A stretch of DNA of 64,000 bases. Source: an uncultured Bacteroides sp. (GTDB taxonomy: Bacteria; Bacteroidota; Bacteroidia; Bacteroidales; Bacteroidaceae). The stretch covers positions 37,451-101,450 of the forward strand of contig CABUKU010000011.1 of NCBI GenBank assembly GCA_902492205.1, in the 5' to 3' direction. The translations under genes were made by a program, and so were the position numbers. The notes below the pieces were generated by a model. It was not told the DNA's origin and did no database searches. It was given only the letters and a program-made list of their open reading frames with translations. Every line of letters begins with the position of its first letter. The first letter of the stretch is position 1. Shown here piece after piece: positions 18,610-28,010 of the stretch.

Positions 18610-19212
18610 ATGATAAAAGATTTGAAAGAAGCTATAAAGCACCGTAGGACTTACTATTCTATCAGTAATGAATCGAAAGTCTCTGATAAAGAAATACAGG
18701 AAATCATAGATTTTGCCGTGACCAATGTTCCTTCGGCATTTAATTCACAGTCTACAAGAGTTGTGCTTTTATTGGGAGAAAACCATAAAATATTATGGAA
18801 TATTGTAAAAGAGACCTTGCGTAAGGTTGTTCCGATTGATGCATTTGCTGTTACGGAAAAGAAGATAGACGATTCTTTTGCATCCGGCTATGGTACGGTT
18901 TTGTTTTTTGAAGATCAGAATGTGGTGAAAGGTTTGCAAGAAGCTTTTCCCGGTTACAAGGATAATTTCCCAAAGTGGTCACAACAGACTTCTGCCATGC
19001 ACCAGTATGTAGTTTGGACAATGCTCGAAGGCGTTGGCTTTGGTGCTTCTCTTCAACATTATAATCCATTGATTGATGGTGAAGTGAAACAGATTTGGAA
19101 TTTGCCCGATAGTTGGGAACTAATAGCCCAAATGCCTTTTGGAGTTCCAACTAAAGAACCGGGAGAGAAGGAATTCAAACCTTTAGAAGAGAGGGTTAAG
19201 GTGTTTAAGTAA
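18610..19212 (+). CDS. Nitroreductase family protein
   Basis: A 200-aa cytoplasmic flavoprotein of the small nitroreductase group (fatty-acid-repression-mutant or HBN1-like). Visible features are the N-terminal FMN-phosphate contact region AIKHRRTYYSIS, VPSAFNSQSTRVVLLLG (the nitroreductase SxNxQ-type loop), the substrate-side YKDNFPKWSQQTSAMHQYVVW, and the C-terminal MPFGVPTKEPGEKEFKPLEERV typical of this subgroup. It uses FMN and NAD(P)H to reduce nitro or quinone compounds. Its 3' end overlaps the end of the convergent RND gene by 8 bases, with no separate terminator seen. Confidence 0.88.
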   Translation: MIKDLKEAIKHRRTYYSISNESKVSDKEIQEIIDFAVTNVPSAFNSQSTRVVLLLGENHKILWNIVKETLRKVVPIDAFAVTEKKIDDSFASGYGTVLFFEDQNVVKGLQEAFPGYKDNFPKWSQQTSAMHQYVVWTMLEGVGFGASLQHYNPLIDGEVKQIWNLPDSWELIAQMPFGVPTKEPGEKEFKPLEERVKVFK

Positions 19213-22200
19213 TTCTTTTCTTTAGGGTAAAAATAGGTAAAAAGATAAATATACCTATAATAGACATAATTAATCCACCAATGGTTCCTGCTGAAAGCGG
19301 GAACCAAAATCCTTCTTTCTCATTTCCTATCATAAAAGGAATAAATCCTAAAATAGTTGATACTACTGTCAGGAAAATGGGTAATATTTTTCTATTCCAT
19401 GCTTTTATATAAGATTTCACAGGTGAGTATAAAGGAAACTGCTTGCGTATCGAATTATATTCATTGATAATATAAATACTGGCATTTACGGTAATTCCGC
19501 AAAGGAGAATGAAAGAGGCAAAACCTCCCTGGTCAAAATTCAGTTCGAACCAATAGAACGTAAGGAATACACCGATATAGGAAACCGGGATAATAAATAT
19601 AATGGCTAAGGGTTGTTTAAGCGAATTGAATAAGATGCTTGTTGTGAAAAAGATAATGCCTATCACTAACAATAGTAAGAGATATTGTTTATAATCTTTT
19701 GCCCCCCAATGCCAATTATAATCTTGTGCTTCCGCTCTGTAACCTACAGGTATGGTTTGGTTGAACTCCTCTAAGTCTTTTGTCAGTAATTTATTGCCTT
19801 GCATTGAGGCTCCGATATATTCGTATTGCAAGCATAGGCGGTATTGCTGGTTTTCTTTGGCTATCTGTTGAGGCGCTTGTCCTCTTTGAATACTTACAAT
19901 ATCCGATAACTTAAACAGTTTCCCATTGATAAGATAAGGTTTGTTTTCCAGAGCCCATATGTCGTAATCAGTGGATTGTTTGGAAGACAGTTTTATTTGT
20001 TCCATATTGTTATCAACAAAGATGGAACCGCAGTTGATGTCTTTGCTTAACACAGGATAGATAGTTGAAAATAAAGCCTGAGGGGATATATTTTCTTCTA
20101 TCATTCTTTTTTTGTTCAGATCAAAATAAAACTCTTGATAATCATCTTTATACCAGGAAAAGTCTGAGTTTATACTTACTTCTTTTATTCTTTTGTGTGA
20201 AAGCAGCTTATTTTTCAGTTTTTCTGCTTGGCTGAATAATTCGTCATAGTTATAACCATACATTTTAATACGGAAAGAACCTGCACTTTCGCGTACGTCA
20301 TTACTGAATCCCTGATCTTCCAGTCCGTATATTCCCCAACTGCCTCCCCCTAATTCCAGCGCTTTACTTATCATGTTTGATTTAAGAATATAGGGAAATC
20401 CGCTTCGTTGATATTCCTTTAGAAAAGTAATGCTGATATTGGCTTGCCGTGCACTGTGAATGGAAGTTTGGAATTGCTTTATTTCTTTGAATTGACTCAA
20501 ATATATTTCCATTTTCTTGATGAGGTTGTTCATTTGCTCAAGTGTACTGCCATTGGGAAGTGTTGCATTTGCATAGAGCACAACTTCTTCATTACGTGTG
20601 AAGTAACTTCCTTCATACACTTTTTCCACAAATAGTCTTAAGCTGCCTCCTAAAACCTTATCGATAAAAGGTTTTATATTCTCATTATATGTATGGCTTC
20701 CAATTGTTTTGTTATATAGTTCTGCACCTTTCCCTTCCTTTTCAATTTTTCCCGGTAATAGGAATGTAGGAATGCCAAAGGCTAATATCAATAGGAAACA
20801 GAATACTATCCTCCAACGACACAGAAACTTAATAGCTTTCAGATAAAGATGATTAAAGTGAACAGTCAAGCGTTTCCACAATGTGCGTTTTTTTACTTTT
20901 TGTCTTTTCTTTAATCCTATCTTTTCGATAAGTGAAGGGACAAAGAACAATGCGATAAAAAGGGAAACTATCAAATTTATGATTACTACTGCTGCGAAAT
21001 CCTGTAGATTTAATTTTATCTTTTCATCAAGAAAAAATATAATGACTAAAGCTCCCATTGTAGTAAGTGTGGCAGCTAAAATAGAAAGGAATGCTTTTAG
21101 ATTGCGTCGATGCAGGATATGGTCGGTCATTACGATTGTATTATCAATAACCAAATTGAGTGAAATGGTGATTCCTGCCAACGAATAAAGTTGCATTTCC
21201 AGTTTAAATAAGTAATAGAATATTATACTGATAGCCATATTAACAGCTAAACTTACTATGATTAGGAAAAGGTAACGTGGGTTGAGTGTAATAATCAGTA
21301 CGAATAATAGTAAGATCAGTACAGTTAAACCGGTTCTGAAATAGATTTTATTCAGTTCTTTGTGAATATATTCTGTTGCATCATAACTTGGATGTATTTC
21401 ATAACCGGCCGGCAATATCTGTTCTATGTTTGTTAATTCTTTCTTTATCAGTTCTCTGACTTTTAGCTGGTTGGCAGTTTCTTCTGCCGTGATAGAAAGG
21501 TAGATGGTATTCAGTCCGTTAATTCTGTAATAACTTTGTGGAGAAGCTTCTTTATGGGTGACTTTCACTAACTTATCAAGGTAAATAAGTTTTCCGTTTT
21601 TATTGGCTACTTGTATTATTGCCGGATTAAATGTAGTATTTGTAGATCCGTCTTGGGGGATGAGTGCCAAACGTATCCATTCTTGGGATTTGCTTTGCTT
21701 TTCGATATTGCAGGTTCCTAAAAATTCTTTATTGAAATGCTTTTGAATGGAAGTTTGAATATCATTGGCAGTCAATCCTAATTGATTTAGTTGCTCATTA
21801 TCATATTCTAATCTCCATTCCATCGGGCTTGCTCCGCTGATATTTATTTTATATATTCCGGATATGTGTGCCAAACGAGGTTTTATGTACTCTTCTGCAT
21901 AACGCTGAATATAAATAGGAGTGGAAGGAGCATTTAAAGTAAAAGACATGAATGGGCGCACCGAATTATTATCGGAATGGTTGGTTTCGATATAGGGATA
22001 GCTCACTCCATCGGGAAGTTGTGCCCAAGTTTGCCTGATGATAGTAGATGCCTCAAAACGTGCAGCATCAATATTGGTATGCCTGTCTAGTTCAATAGAA
22101 ATATTTCCCCAACCGTTACCGGAATTTGAATAGATGTTTTTAACTCCTTTAATCCGGGTAAGCATAGATTCCAGTTTACTACTGACTTCCATTTCAATGT

Positions 22201-22366
22201 TTCGTGCAGAGTTGCCCGGCATGCTGAAATTAACAGTTAAACCCGGTAAAGTTTGTGAAGGAGATAGTTTTACGGGAAGTAAAGGAATTAATGCAATACC
22301 CACCAATGAAATGCAAATAAAGGTGACTATCAGTGTAAAAGATGATATGTTATTTGTTCTTTTCAC
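19205..22366 (-). CDS. RND-type efflux transporter, inner membrane subunit 2
   Basis: A 1053-aa RND permease with twelve expected membrane segments in two halves (first at ITSF-type TM near SLVGIALIPLLPVKLSP, with large periplasmic loops around 40-330 and 550-860). The TM4 proton-relay region reads NLVIDNTIVMTDH, so one aspartate remains and the second position is N; the TM10 region GITVNASIYIINEY lacks the AcrB lysine. It is the last gene of the long minus-strand operon, 2 bases after the tolC stop. It differs clearly from the first RND gene of the cluster, which suggests a heteromeric pump like MdtBC. Substrate unknown; the peptide context suggests a peptide or lipid-linked cargo. Confidence 0.88.
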   Translation of the reverse strand: MKRTNNISSFTLIVTFICISLVGIALIPLLPVKLSPSQTLPGLTVNFSMPGNSARNIEMEVSSKLESMLTRIKGVKNIYSNSGNGWGNISIELDRHTNIDAARFEASTIIRQTWAQLPDGVSYPYIETNHSDNNSVRPFMSFTLNAPSTPIYIQRYAEEYIKPRLAHISGIYKINISGASPMEWRLEYDNEQLNQLGLTANDIQTSIQKHFNKEFLGTCNIEKQSKSQEWIRLALIPQDGSTNTTFNPAIIQVANKNGKLIYLDKLVKVTHKEASPQSYYRINGLNTIYLSITAEETANQLKVRELIKKELTNIEQILPAGYEIHPSYDATEYIHKELNKIYFRTGLTVLILLLFVLIITLNPRYLFLIIVSLAVNMAISIIFYYLFKLEMQLYSLAGITISLNLVIDNTIVMTDHILHRRNLKAFLSILAATLTTMGALVIIFFLDEKIKLNLQDFAAVVIINLIVSLFIALFFVPSLIEKIGLKKRQKVKKRTLWKRLTVHFNHLYLKAIKFLCRWRIVFCFLLILAFGIPTFLLPGKIEKEGKGAELYNKTIGSHTYNENIKPFIDKVLGGSLRLFVEKVYEGSYFTRNEEVVLYANATLPNGSTLEQMNNLIKKMEIYLSQFKEIKQFQTSIHSARQANISITFLKEYQRSGFPYILKSNMISKALELGGGSWGIYGLEDQGFSNDVRESAGSFRIKMYGYNYDELFSQAEKLKNKLLSHKRIKEVSINSDFSWYKDDYQEFYFDLNKKRMIEENISPQALFSTIYPVLSKDINCGSIFVDNNMEQIKLSSKQSTDYDIWALENKPYLINGKLFKLSDIVSIQRGQAPQQIAKENQQYRLCLQYEYIGASMQGNKLLTKDLEEFNQTIPVGYRAEAQDYNWHWGAKDYKQYLLLLLVIGIIFFTTSILFNSLKQPLAIIFIIPVSYIGVFLTFYWFELNFDQGGFASFILLCGITVNASIYIINEYNSIRKQFPLYSPVKSYIKAWNRKILPIFLTVVSTILGFIPFMIGNEKEGFWFPLSAGTIGGLIMSIIGIFIFLPIFTLKKRIT

Positions 22367-22368
22367 AA

Positions 22369-23856
22369 TTAAAGTCCGTGTTTGAGATCAAATTTTGTTG
22401 ATAAAGAAAGTCCTGATATGAAATCATGTAAGGTGAGTTTTCGTATCTTATAGTAGTTTAGCCAATAATTCTGAAGTGCTGAAATATAGTTTCGCTGAGC
22501 CTCTTGCTGGCGGTTAAGTGATAGGGTTAGACTGTTTATGTCGGCTTTACCTATGATAAAGCGCTGTTTTGTTTCATTATATGCTAAAATGGAGAGGTCG
22601 AGTGCTTCTTCGGCACTTATAACCAGGTTTTGTTGTATATTGAAATCATTCACGGTCATAATTACATCTTCTTCCAAACTCAATTCATCTTGTCGTGCCG
22701 ATGTTTTAACTATATTCAGATTGTTCTTTGCCATATTGTATTTACCTTTTCTTACTCCCCAATCGACAAGTGGAATAGAAATACTGACCGAAACTAAATC
22801 TTGTTGTAGCGGATTGCGGTATACATCGCCGAAAGTGTTGGCTGCTTGGTTAAATCCCACGCTGGCATTTACACTTGCATTAAAACGGGATTCTTTTTTT
22901 GTTTTATCTACGTTGCGTTCTGCTTCAAGGATATTTTGACGAAGCCCTAAAAAGTCCGGGTTGTTTTTTCTGGCCATCATCAAAGCTTCTTCCACTGATA
23001 TGTTGAAATCCTGTGGCTTGGAAGGAAGTTGTAGTTTAATGTCTGTGTTTTTGTCGAAATTGAGATATGAAGCCAATGAAAACATGGCACGTTTCAAAGA
23101 ACTTCGGGCATTCTCAAAGCTATTCTTAGAGTTAACGACTTCAAGTTTAAGGGTTAGTAGGTCTGCTTGAGAAATAGCTGCAATTTTATGCCGTTGCAAA
23201 CCAATTCGGTATAATGTGTCACTGGAAGCAATATTTTCCTTTGCCAAGTCAAATTCAGCTTGTGCCATAGCCAATGCAAAGAAGTAAGACGTGGCTTGTT
23301 GTGATACTTGTTCCGTATTAAAAAGGAATTCCTTTTTAATCTTTTCAAATTTAAGAGGTTCTATTTTCTTATCCCATTTGAATGGATTGTAACCTACAAG
23401 ACTTTGTGAATATCCAATTCTGATAGGAACACTGTTGTATTGGGTGCTTTTTGAATCTCCGAAACTGCGCATGTATCCTAATTCTGAATCAATGTAGAAA
23501 GTTCCTCCCAGTAAATCAAAATTTTGCTTGATAGCTAAATTGCCATAGGCATAAAAAGATTGTTGTTTTCTATAAACATCGAGATCTGCTTCCGAATCAT
23601 ATCTTTTGGTAAAATCCCGGTTGTATTGTGCAGGAGTCATATTTAATGTAAGGCTGGGTAATCTGTTAGCCTTATATGTTCTGTATTCCCAATATCCGGC
23701 TAAATACATGTTTTGTGTACGAAAAGCCTCTAATGAACTGTCATTTGCCAGTTGGATAGTCTTTTCTAAAGTGAGAGATAATTCTTGTGACAATCCTTTG
23801 TACGGAATAGAGCATATTAAAATAAAAGCTCCTATAATAAAATTTATCTTTTTCAT
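22369..23856 (-). CDS. TolC family outer membrane efflux protein
   Basis: A 495-aa outer membrane factor with a signal peptide (ILICSIPYKGLSQE) and the two-fold repeated alpha-helical barrel pattern of TolC. Helical segments such as ATSYFFALAMAQAEFDLAKEN and LEVVNSKNSFENARSSLKRA appear in the first half, and ILEAERNVDKTKKESRF and NNLNIVKTSARQDELSLEED in the second. It is the exit duct of the tripartite pump encoded around it. Its ATG overlaps the stop of the upstream RND gene by 4 bases (23853-23856) and the second RND gene follows after 2 bases, so translation is coupled through the pump genes. Confidence 0.9.
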   Translation of the reverse strand: MKKINFIIGAFILICSIPYKGLSQELSLTLEKTIQLANDSSLEAFRTQNMYLAGYWEYRTYKANRLPSLTLNMTPAQYNRDFTKRYDSEADLDVYRKQQSFYAYGNLAIKQNFDLLGGTFYIDSELGYMRSFGDSKSTQYNSVPIRIGYSQSLVGYNPFKWDKKIEPLKFEKIKKEFLFNTEQVSQQATSYFFALAMAQAEFDLAKENIASSDTLYRIGLQRHKIAAISQADLLTLKLEVVNSKNSFENARSSLKRAMFSLASYLNFDKNTDIKLQLPSKPQDFNISVEEALMMARKNNPDFLGLRQNILEAERNVDKTKKESRFNASVNASVGFNQAANTFGDVYRNPLQQDLVSVSISIPLVDWGVRKGKYNMAKNNLNIVKTSARQDELSLEEDVIMTVNDFNIQQNLVISAEEALDLSILAYNETKQRFIIGKADINSLTLSLNRQQEAQRNYISALQNYWLNYYKIRKLTLHDFISGLSLSTKFDLKHGL

Positions 23857-26800
23857 AAAAGTGTATTTTTGCTTGTCTTCTTATTTCTATAAATAAACCA
23901 ATATAGTAGAGGAATAATAAATAGACTTACTATTGTGCCGATAGTCATTGTTGCTATCATTGCAACAGATAATGGTTTTTGCAGTTCCGATCCCATATCG
24001 AAAGAGAATAGGAGAGGAACCATAGCAAATATTGTAGTGAGAGAAGTCATAATAATAGGTCTTAAACGTCTTCTGCCTGCTTCGTGTATAGCCTCTATCA
24101 ATGGAATTCCCTCTTTGCGTAACTCATTGATTGCATCTAATTTTAGAATCGAGTCATTTATGACTATACCTGCTGTAACTATAAGCCCAATGGCAGACAT
24201 TAAATTCAGTGTATATCCGAATAACCATAGAATAAACAGTGCAAAGGCAATGTCAATCGGGATTTCGAGCAAAACAAGGAGCGGTTGCAAGAAACTTTCG
24301 AATTGAGCTGCAAGAATGAAATACATTAGTAGAATAGAAATGAGGAGTATGACGAATAATTCGTTTATCATTTCTTTATTGGAAAAGAAGCTTCCTGAAA
24401 AATCTATTTCCCACTCATTAGAAGCTTGTATCTCTTTCTTGATTTGCTTTATAAGCAATTCAGGCTTTTGAGGATGATAAAAGTTAAGAGGTATATATTC
24501 TCCATTTTTACCGGCAATTATACTTTTGAGATCCTCAGAAGGAGCAATACTAATTAATGATTGCATCGGAATATAGTTGATTTCTCCATTAGTATTTGTC
24601 GGTACTAAAGTTTCGTTTAAAATTTTATTTATGCTTTTTTCATCACCTGCAATGTTAATAGGCAAATATTGCTGGTAGGAACGTAATGTTGCTATGTTGT
24701 TTTCTTTAAAAGAAGTTTTTAATATACGGTATATTTCATTGTAATCTACATGGTAAAGTAGCAACTTTTCGTGGTCTATGTAGATGTTCAACTGTTTCTC
24801 AAAAGGAATTGGGGCTATGTTTTCTCCCGTTTTTCTCGTAAGTAACAGTTGGATGTCTTTTATAGAGTTTACTTCCGGTATGGTTGTTTTGTTTTTGTGA
24901 GATAATTCTGCTGTAATATCTGCTTCTCCTGTTTTGAATAATTTTTCAAAAAAAGTTTCAGGTGGTGAAAAGCTGATAACGGCGGATGGATATTGCTTCA
25001 TAATATCCTTTTTAAATACTTCTTGCAAGAGAGAGAGCTCTTTTGGTGTACTCGTTTTAAAATAAAGTTCGGCTTCGGATGCAGAGAGTTCATGATCACG
25101 GCTTAATAGATAATCTTGCTGACCTATATAGGCAGCATGTTCAATAGCTTCTGCTTTCGTTAATTGGAATATGTTGTTTATTCTTTTTTTATTTTCTTCC
25201 AAATGAATATTTTCATTCCATTCAATATTTACAATTAATTCATTTTGGTCTATTTCCGGCATTCTTTCTTTGTCAATAAAGAAAAAGAAAAATATACATA
25301 AAGGTAATGAGATAGCACAGAATATGATACTGCTGGTTTTATGCTTGAATACAAAGTCTACTCCTCGGTCATAGAAGGAATCTAATGTATGCGCTTTAAT
25401 CAAATTATTAATTTTGAAAGAGAAAATATTTTTTCTTTTGAAGTTGGCTCGATAAATAAGCATGTAAAGTACCGGTAATAACATAATACCGGTAAAATAA
25501 GAAGCCATTAATCCGATAGCTACAGCAAATGCCTGGTCATAAAAAATGGCACCGGCAATACCACTCATAAAAATAAGTGGAACGAATACGGCAATTGTAG
25601 TAAGTGAAGAACTTAGCATTGGAGTTATCACTTCACTGGTTCCTTTTGCACATGCACGTTTTAGTGTTAAGCCTTTCTCTTTGTATTGCGATATGTTTTC
25701 AGTTACAATAATGGAACTGTCTATCATCATTCCTAATGCCAGAATAAGTCCTGATAAGGAAATTATATTTAATGACATCTTGAATAAATAAAAAAAGATA
25801 AAGCTTCCCGTAAGGGCTACTATCATACTTATTCCAATAATGAATGGTGACTTTACATCTCCGAGAAAAAGAATGGCTACAATGCAGATAAAAATGAAAC
25901 CTAGTGAAAGATTTTGTTTTAGATTGGAGATTGTATAATCTAATAATTCTGTTTGGTTTTGGGTGATTTTGAACTCAATATTCGGATATATGTGTGAGAA
26001 ATATGAAGTAGTATGATTTAATGCTTCTTTCATTTTATCCATATTCTCATCGGCTTGTTTAATGATGGCTAAAGTAACCGCTCGCTTCCCTTCCGAAACA
26101 GATAAACCATTTTCTTTTTGAGGAATAATATTTATCCGGCAAAACTCTTTTAACTGGAAAATACGTTCATTTTTACGGATATAAATATTCTGCACATCTT
26201 CCAATGTACGAAGCAGTGTGGAAAACTTGATATTATATTCATAATGTCCATCCTTAACAGTCATGCTTCCCGGTTCTATATTATTATTTGAGAGAGCATT
26301 TTCTATATCTTGGATAGAAATATCGAGCATTTTTAATTTATTCATATCAGGAACAATCTGTACCTGCTTATCGAGAGTCCCGGTAACATCAACCATTGCT
26401 ATTTCCGGAAGTTGTTCAATTCTTCTTTTTATTACAGACTCGGCAAATTCGCTGAGATCTAAAAAGTCTTTTTCATTTAATTTTCCATAAGCACTATCAC
26501 TTTTGAGAGTCAGATTCAAATAGAAAACCGGTATATCTGTGGCGCTTGCTTTTATAACTCTAGGACGTTCCGCATCGCGGGGGAGATAACTCATTGCTGC
26601 GTCGATTTTCTCATTTACTTCTATAAAAGCCAAATCAGTGTTAGTACCGAAGTCAAAGTTTAAACGGATAATTCCAATGCCGTCCCGGGTTTCACTTTGT
26701 ATGTTTTTTAATCGGGCAACCTGCATCAGTTGTTGTCTGATTGGCTTTACTCTTGTGTTTTCTAATTCGCGGGCAGAAGTGTTTTTTCCTGAAATCTGGA

Positions 26801-26933
26801 TTGTTATTTCAGGTATGGAAATATCCGGGAGTAACGAAACCGGTAAACTGAAATAAGTAACCAGCCCGATAATGAAGCAAGCAGTAAAAGACATTAAAAC
26901 TGCTATAGGTCGTTCGAGTAAAAACTTTACCAT
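23853..26933 (-). CDS. RND-type efflux transporter, inner membrane subunit 1
   Basis: A 1026-aa RND permease, HAE-1/CusA-like. The N-terminus FLLERPIAVLMSFTACFIIG is a standard RND first membrane segment. TM4 reads GLILALGMMIDSSIIVTENI with a single relay aspartate where AcrB has two, and TM10 reads GIVINDSILKLDAINEL without the AcrB lysine. The periplasmic docking and porter loops are of normal size. It follows the membrane fusion protein gene by 1 base and overlaps tolC by 4 bases. Because a second RND gene closes the operon, the working transporter may be a mixed trimer. Confidence 0.9.
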   Translation of the reverse strand: MVKFLLERPIAVLMSFTACFIIGLVTYFSLPVSLLPDISIPEITIQISGKNTSARELENTRVKPIRQQLMQVARLKNIQSETRDGIGIIRLNFDFGTNTDLAFIEVNEKIDAAMSYLPRDAERPRVIKASATDIPVFYLNLTLKSDSAYGKLNEKDFLDLSEFAESVIKRRIEQLPEIAMVDVTGTLDKQVQIVPDMNKLKMLDISIQDIENALSNNNIEPGSMTVKDGHYEYNIKFSTLLRTLEDVQNIYIRKNERIFQLKEFCRINIIPQKENGLSVSEGKRAVTLAIIKQADENMDKMKEALNHTTSYFSHIYPNIEFKITQNQTELLDYTISNLKQNLSLGFIFICIVAILFLGDVKSPFIIGISMIVALTGSFIFFYLFKMSLNIISLSGLILALGMMIDSSIIVTENISQYKEKGLTLKRACAKGTSEVITPMLSSSLTTIAVFVPLIFMSGIAGAIFYDQAFAVAIGLMASYFTGIMLLPVLYMLIYRANFKRKNIFSFKINNLIKAHTLDSFYDRGVDFVFKHKTSSIIFCAISLPLCIFFFFFIDKERMPEIDQNELIVNIEWNENIHLEENKKRINNIFQLTKAEAIEHAAYIGQQDYLLSRDHELSASEAELYFKTSTPKELSLLQEVFKKDIMKQYPSAVISFSPPETFFEKLFKTGEADITAELSHKNKTTIPEVNSIKDIQLLLTRKTGENIAPIPFEKQLNIYIDHEKLLLYHVDYNEIYRILKTSFKENNIATLRSYQQYLPINIAGDEKSINKILNETLVPTNTNGEINYIPMQSLISIAPSEDLKSIIAGKNGEYIPLNFYHPQKPELLIKQIKKEIQASNEWEIDFSGSFFSNKEMINELFVILLISILLMYFILAAQFESFLQPLLVLLEIPIDIAFALFILWLFGYTLNLMSAIGLIVTAGIVINDSILKLDAINELRKEGIPLIEAIHEAGRRRLRPIIMTSLTTIFAMVPLLFSFDMGSELQKPLSVAMIATMTIGTIVSLFIIPLLYWFIYRNKKTSKNTLL

Positions 26934-26934
26934 G

Positions 26935-27999
26935 CTATTCTTTTATTACAGAGACCGGGGCCTCATGTGCTAAATTCAGATTTCCGGAAACAATTATACT
27001 ATCACCTTCTTGTAATCCATCTGTGACGGTATAACTTGTTTCATTTTCTTGACCTGTTGTTACGTAAACCCATTGTGCTTTCCCATTCTTTAAGGTGAAA
27101 GCTACTTGTTTGCCGGAACGTAATACTATCGCTTCTTTAGGTACGACTAGTTGTTCCCCTAAATTATGACGGATGTTTACTTTAACGTTCATGCCTTCGA
27201 ATAAGCGTCCTTGTCCATTAACGTGTGCTTTTGCTTTTACCATTCCTTTATCGTCAACTATGGGATTTATTTCACTTATAATTCCTTCATAGGTTTTGGT
27301 ATTGTCGGAGAAAGGAGTGATAAGAACTTTACTACCTGTTTTAATCATGGTTAGTTCACTTTCCAAAATAGAAAATTCAGCTTCCATGTTACGAGTATCA
27401 ATAAGAGTGCAGAATGCTTTTGAAGCATCCGGCAGGTTATATTGTTTGCTAAATAAGTTAGCTATCATTCCATCAAACGGAGCGGTTAATGTTGCATTTT
27501 GTTCTTCATGTTGTGCTATTTCATATTGAATCATACTCTGGTCGTATCCACTTTTTACTTTGGCCAGTTTTAACACGGCTTCCGGAACTTGGGATATATT
27601 GTCCGGTGAATATCCTTGACCTATTAATACATCTTGTAATTCAAGTTTAGAACGTTCTAATGCATCTTTAGTCTGAGATACTTTATTTTTTAATTTGAAT
27701 TTATCCAGTTCGGCAAGTTTTTGGCCTTTTTTTACTTTATCTCCATTTTTTACCCAAATATTAGCAATGATTTCAGACGTCTCAAAATGGAGATTAGCAA
27801 ATGCTTTAGCTGAGACTTTACCGTTACTTACTAATTCGTGGTTAAAATCACTTTTCTGTAGACACATGACTGTGACTTCATTAGGGGTATCCGGTAAAAC
27901 GGTTTCTACTGATTCTTCTTCATTATTATCGGTTTTATTATTCGAACAGGATGTAATTCCTATCAAGCCGATAGTTATATAACATAAGTATTTGAGCAT
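26935..27999 (-). CDS. RND efflux periplasmic adaptor (membrane fusion protein)
   Basis: A 354-aa lipid-anchored adaptor: lipobox in GLIGITSCSNNK. It has an acidic linker, then a barrel-sandwich (lipoyl-like) half motif IANIWVKNGDKVKKGQKLAEL, an alpha hairpin (residues about 105-160), the second half ATLTAPFDGMIAN, a beta-barrel domain, and a membrane-proximal domain ending VPKEAIVLRSGKQVAFT. This is the HlyD/AcrA order. It joins the RND subunits to TolC. It sits in the minus-strand operon between the O-antigen-ligase-like gene and the first RND gene. Confidence 0.92.
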   Translation of the reverse strand: MLKYLCYITIGLIGITSCSNNKTDNNEEESVETVLPDTPNEVTVMCLQKSDFNHELVSNGKVSAKAFANLHFETSEIIANIWVKNGDKVKKGQKLAELDKFKLKNKVSQTKDALERSKLELQDVLIGQGYSPDNISQVPEAVLKLAKVKSGYDQSMIQYEIAQHEEQNATLTAPFDGMIANLFSKQYNLPDASKAFCTLIDTRNMEAEFSILESELTMIKTGSKVLITPFSDNTKTYEGIISEINPIVDDKGMVKAKAHVNGQGRLFEGMNVKVNIRHNLGEQLVVPKEAIVLRSGKQVAFTLKNGKAQWVYVTTGQENETSYTVTDGLQEGDSIIVSGNLNLAHEAPVSVIKE

Positions 28000-28010
28000 G
28001 TTTTCAATAT

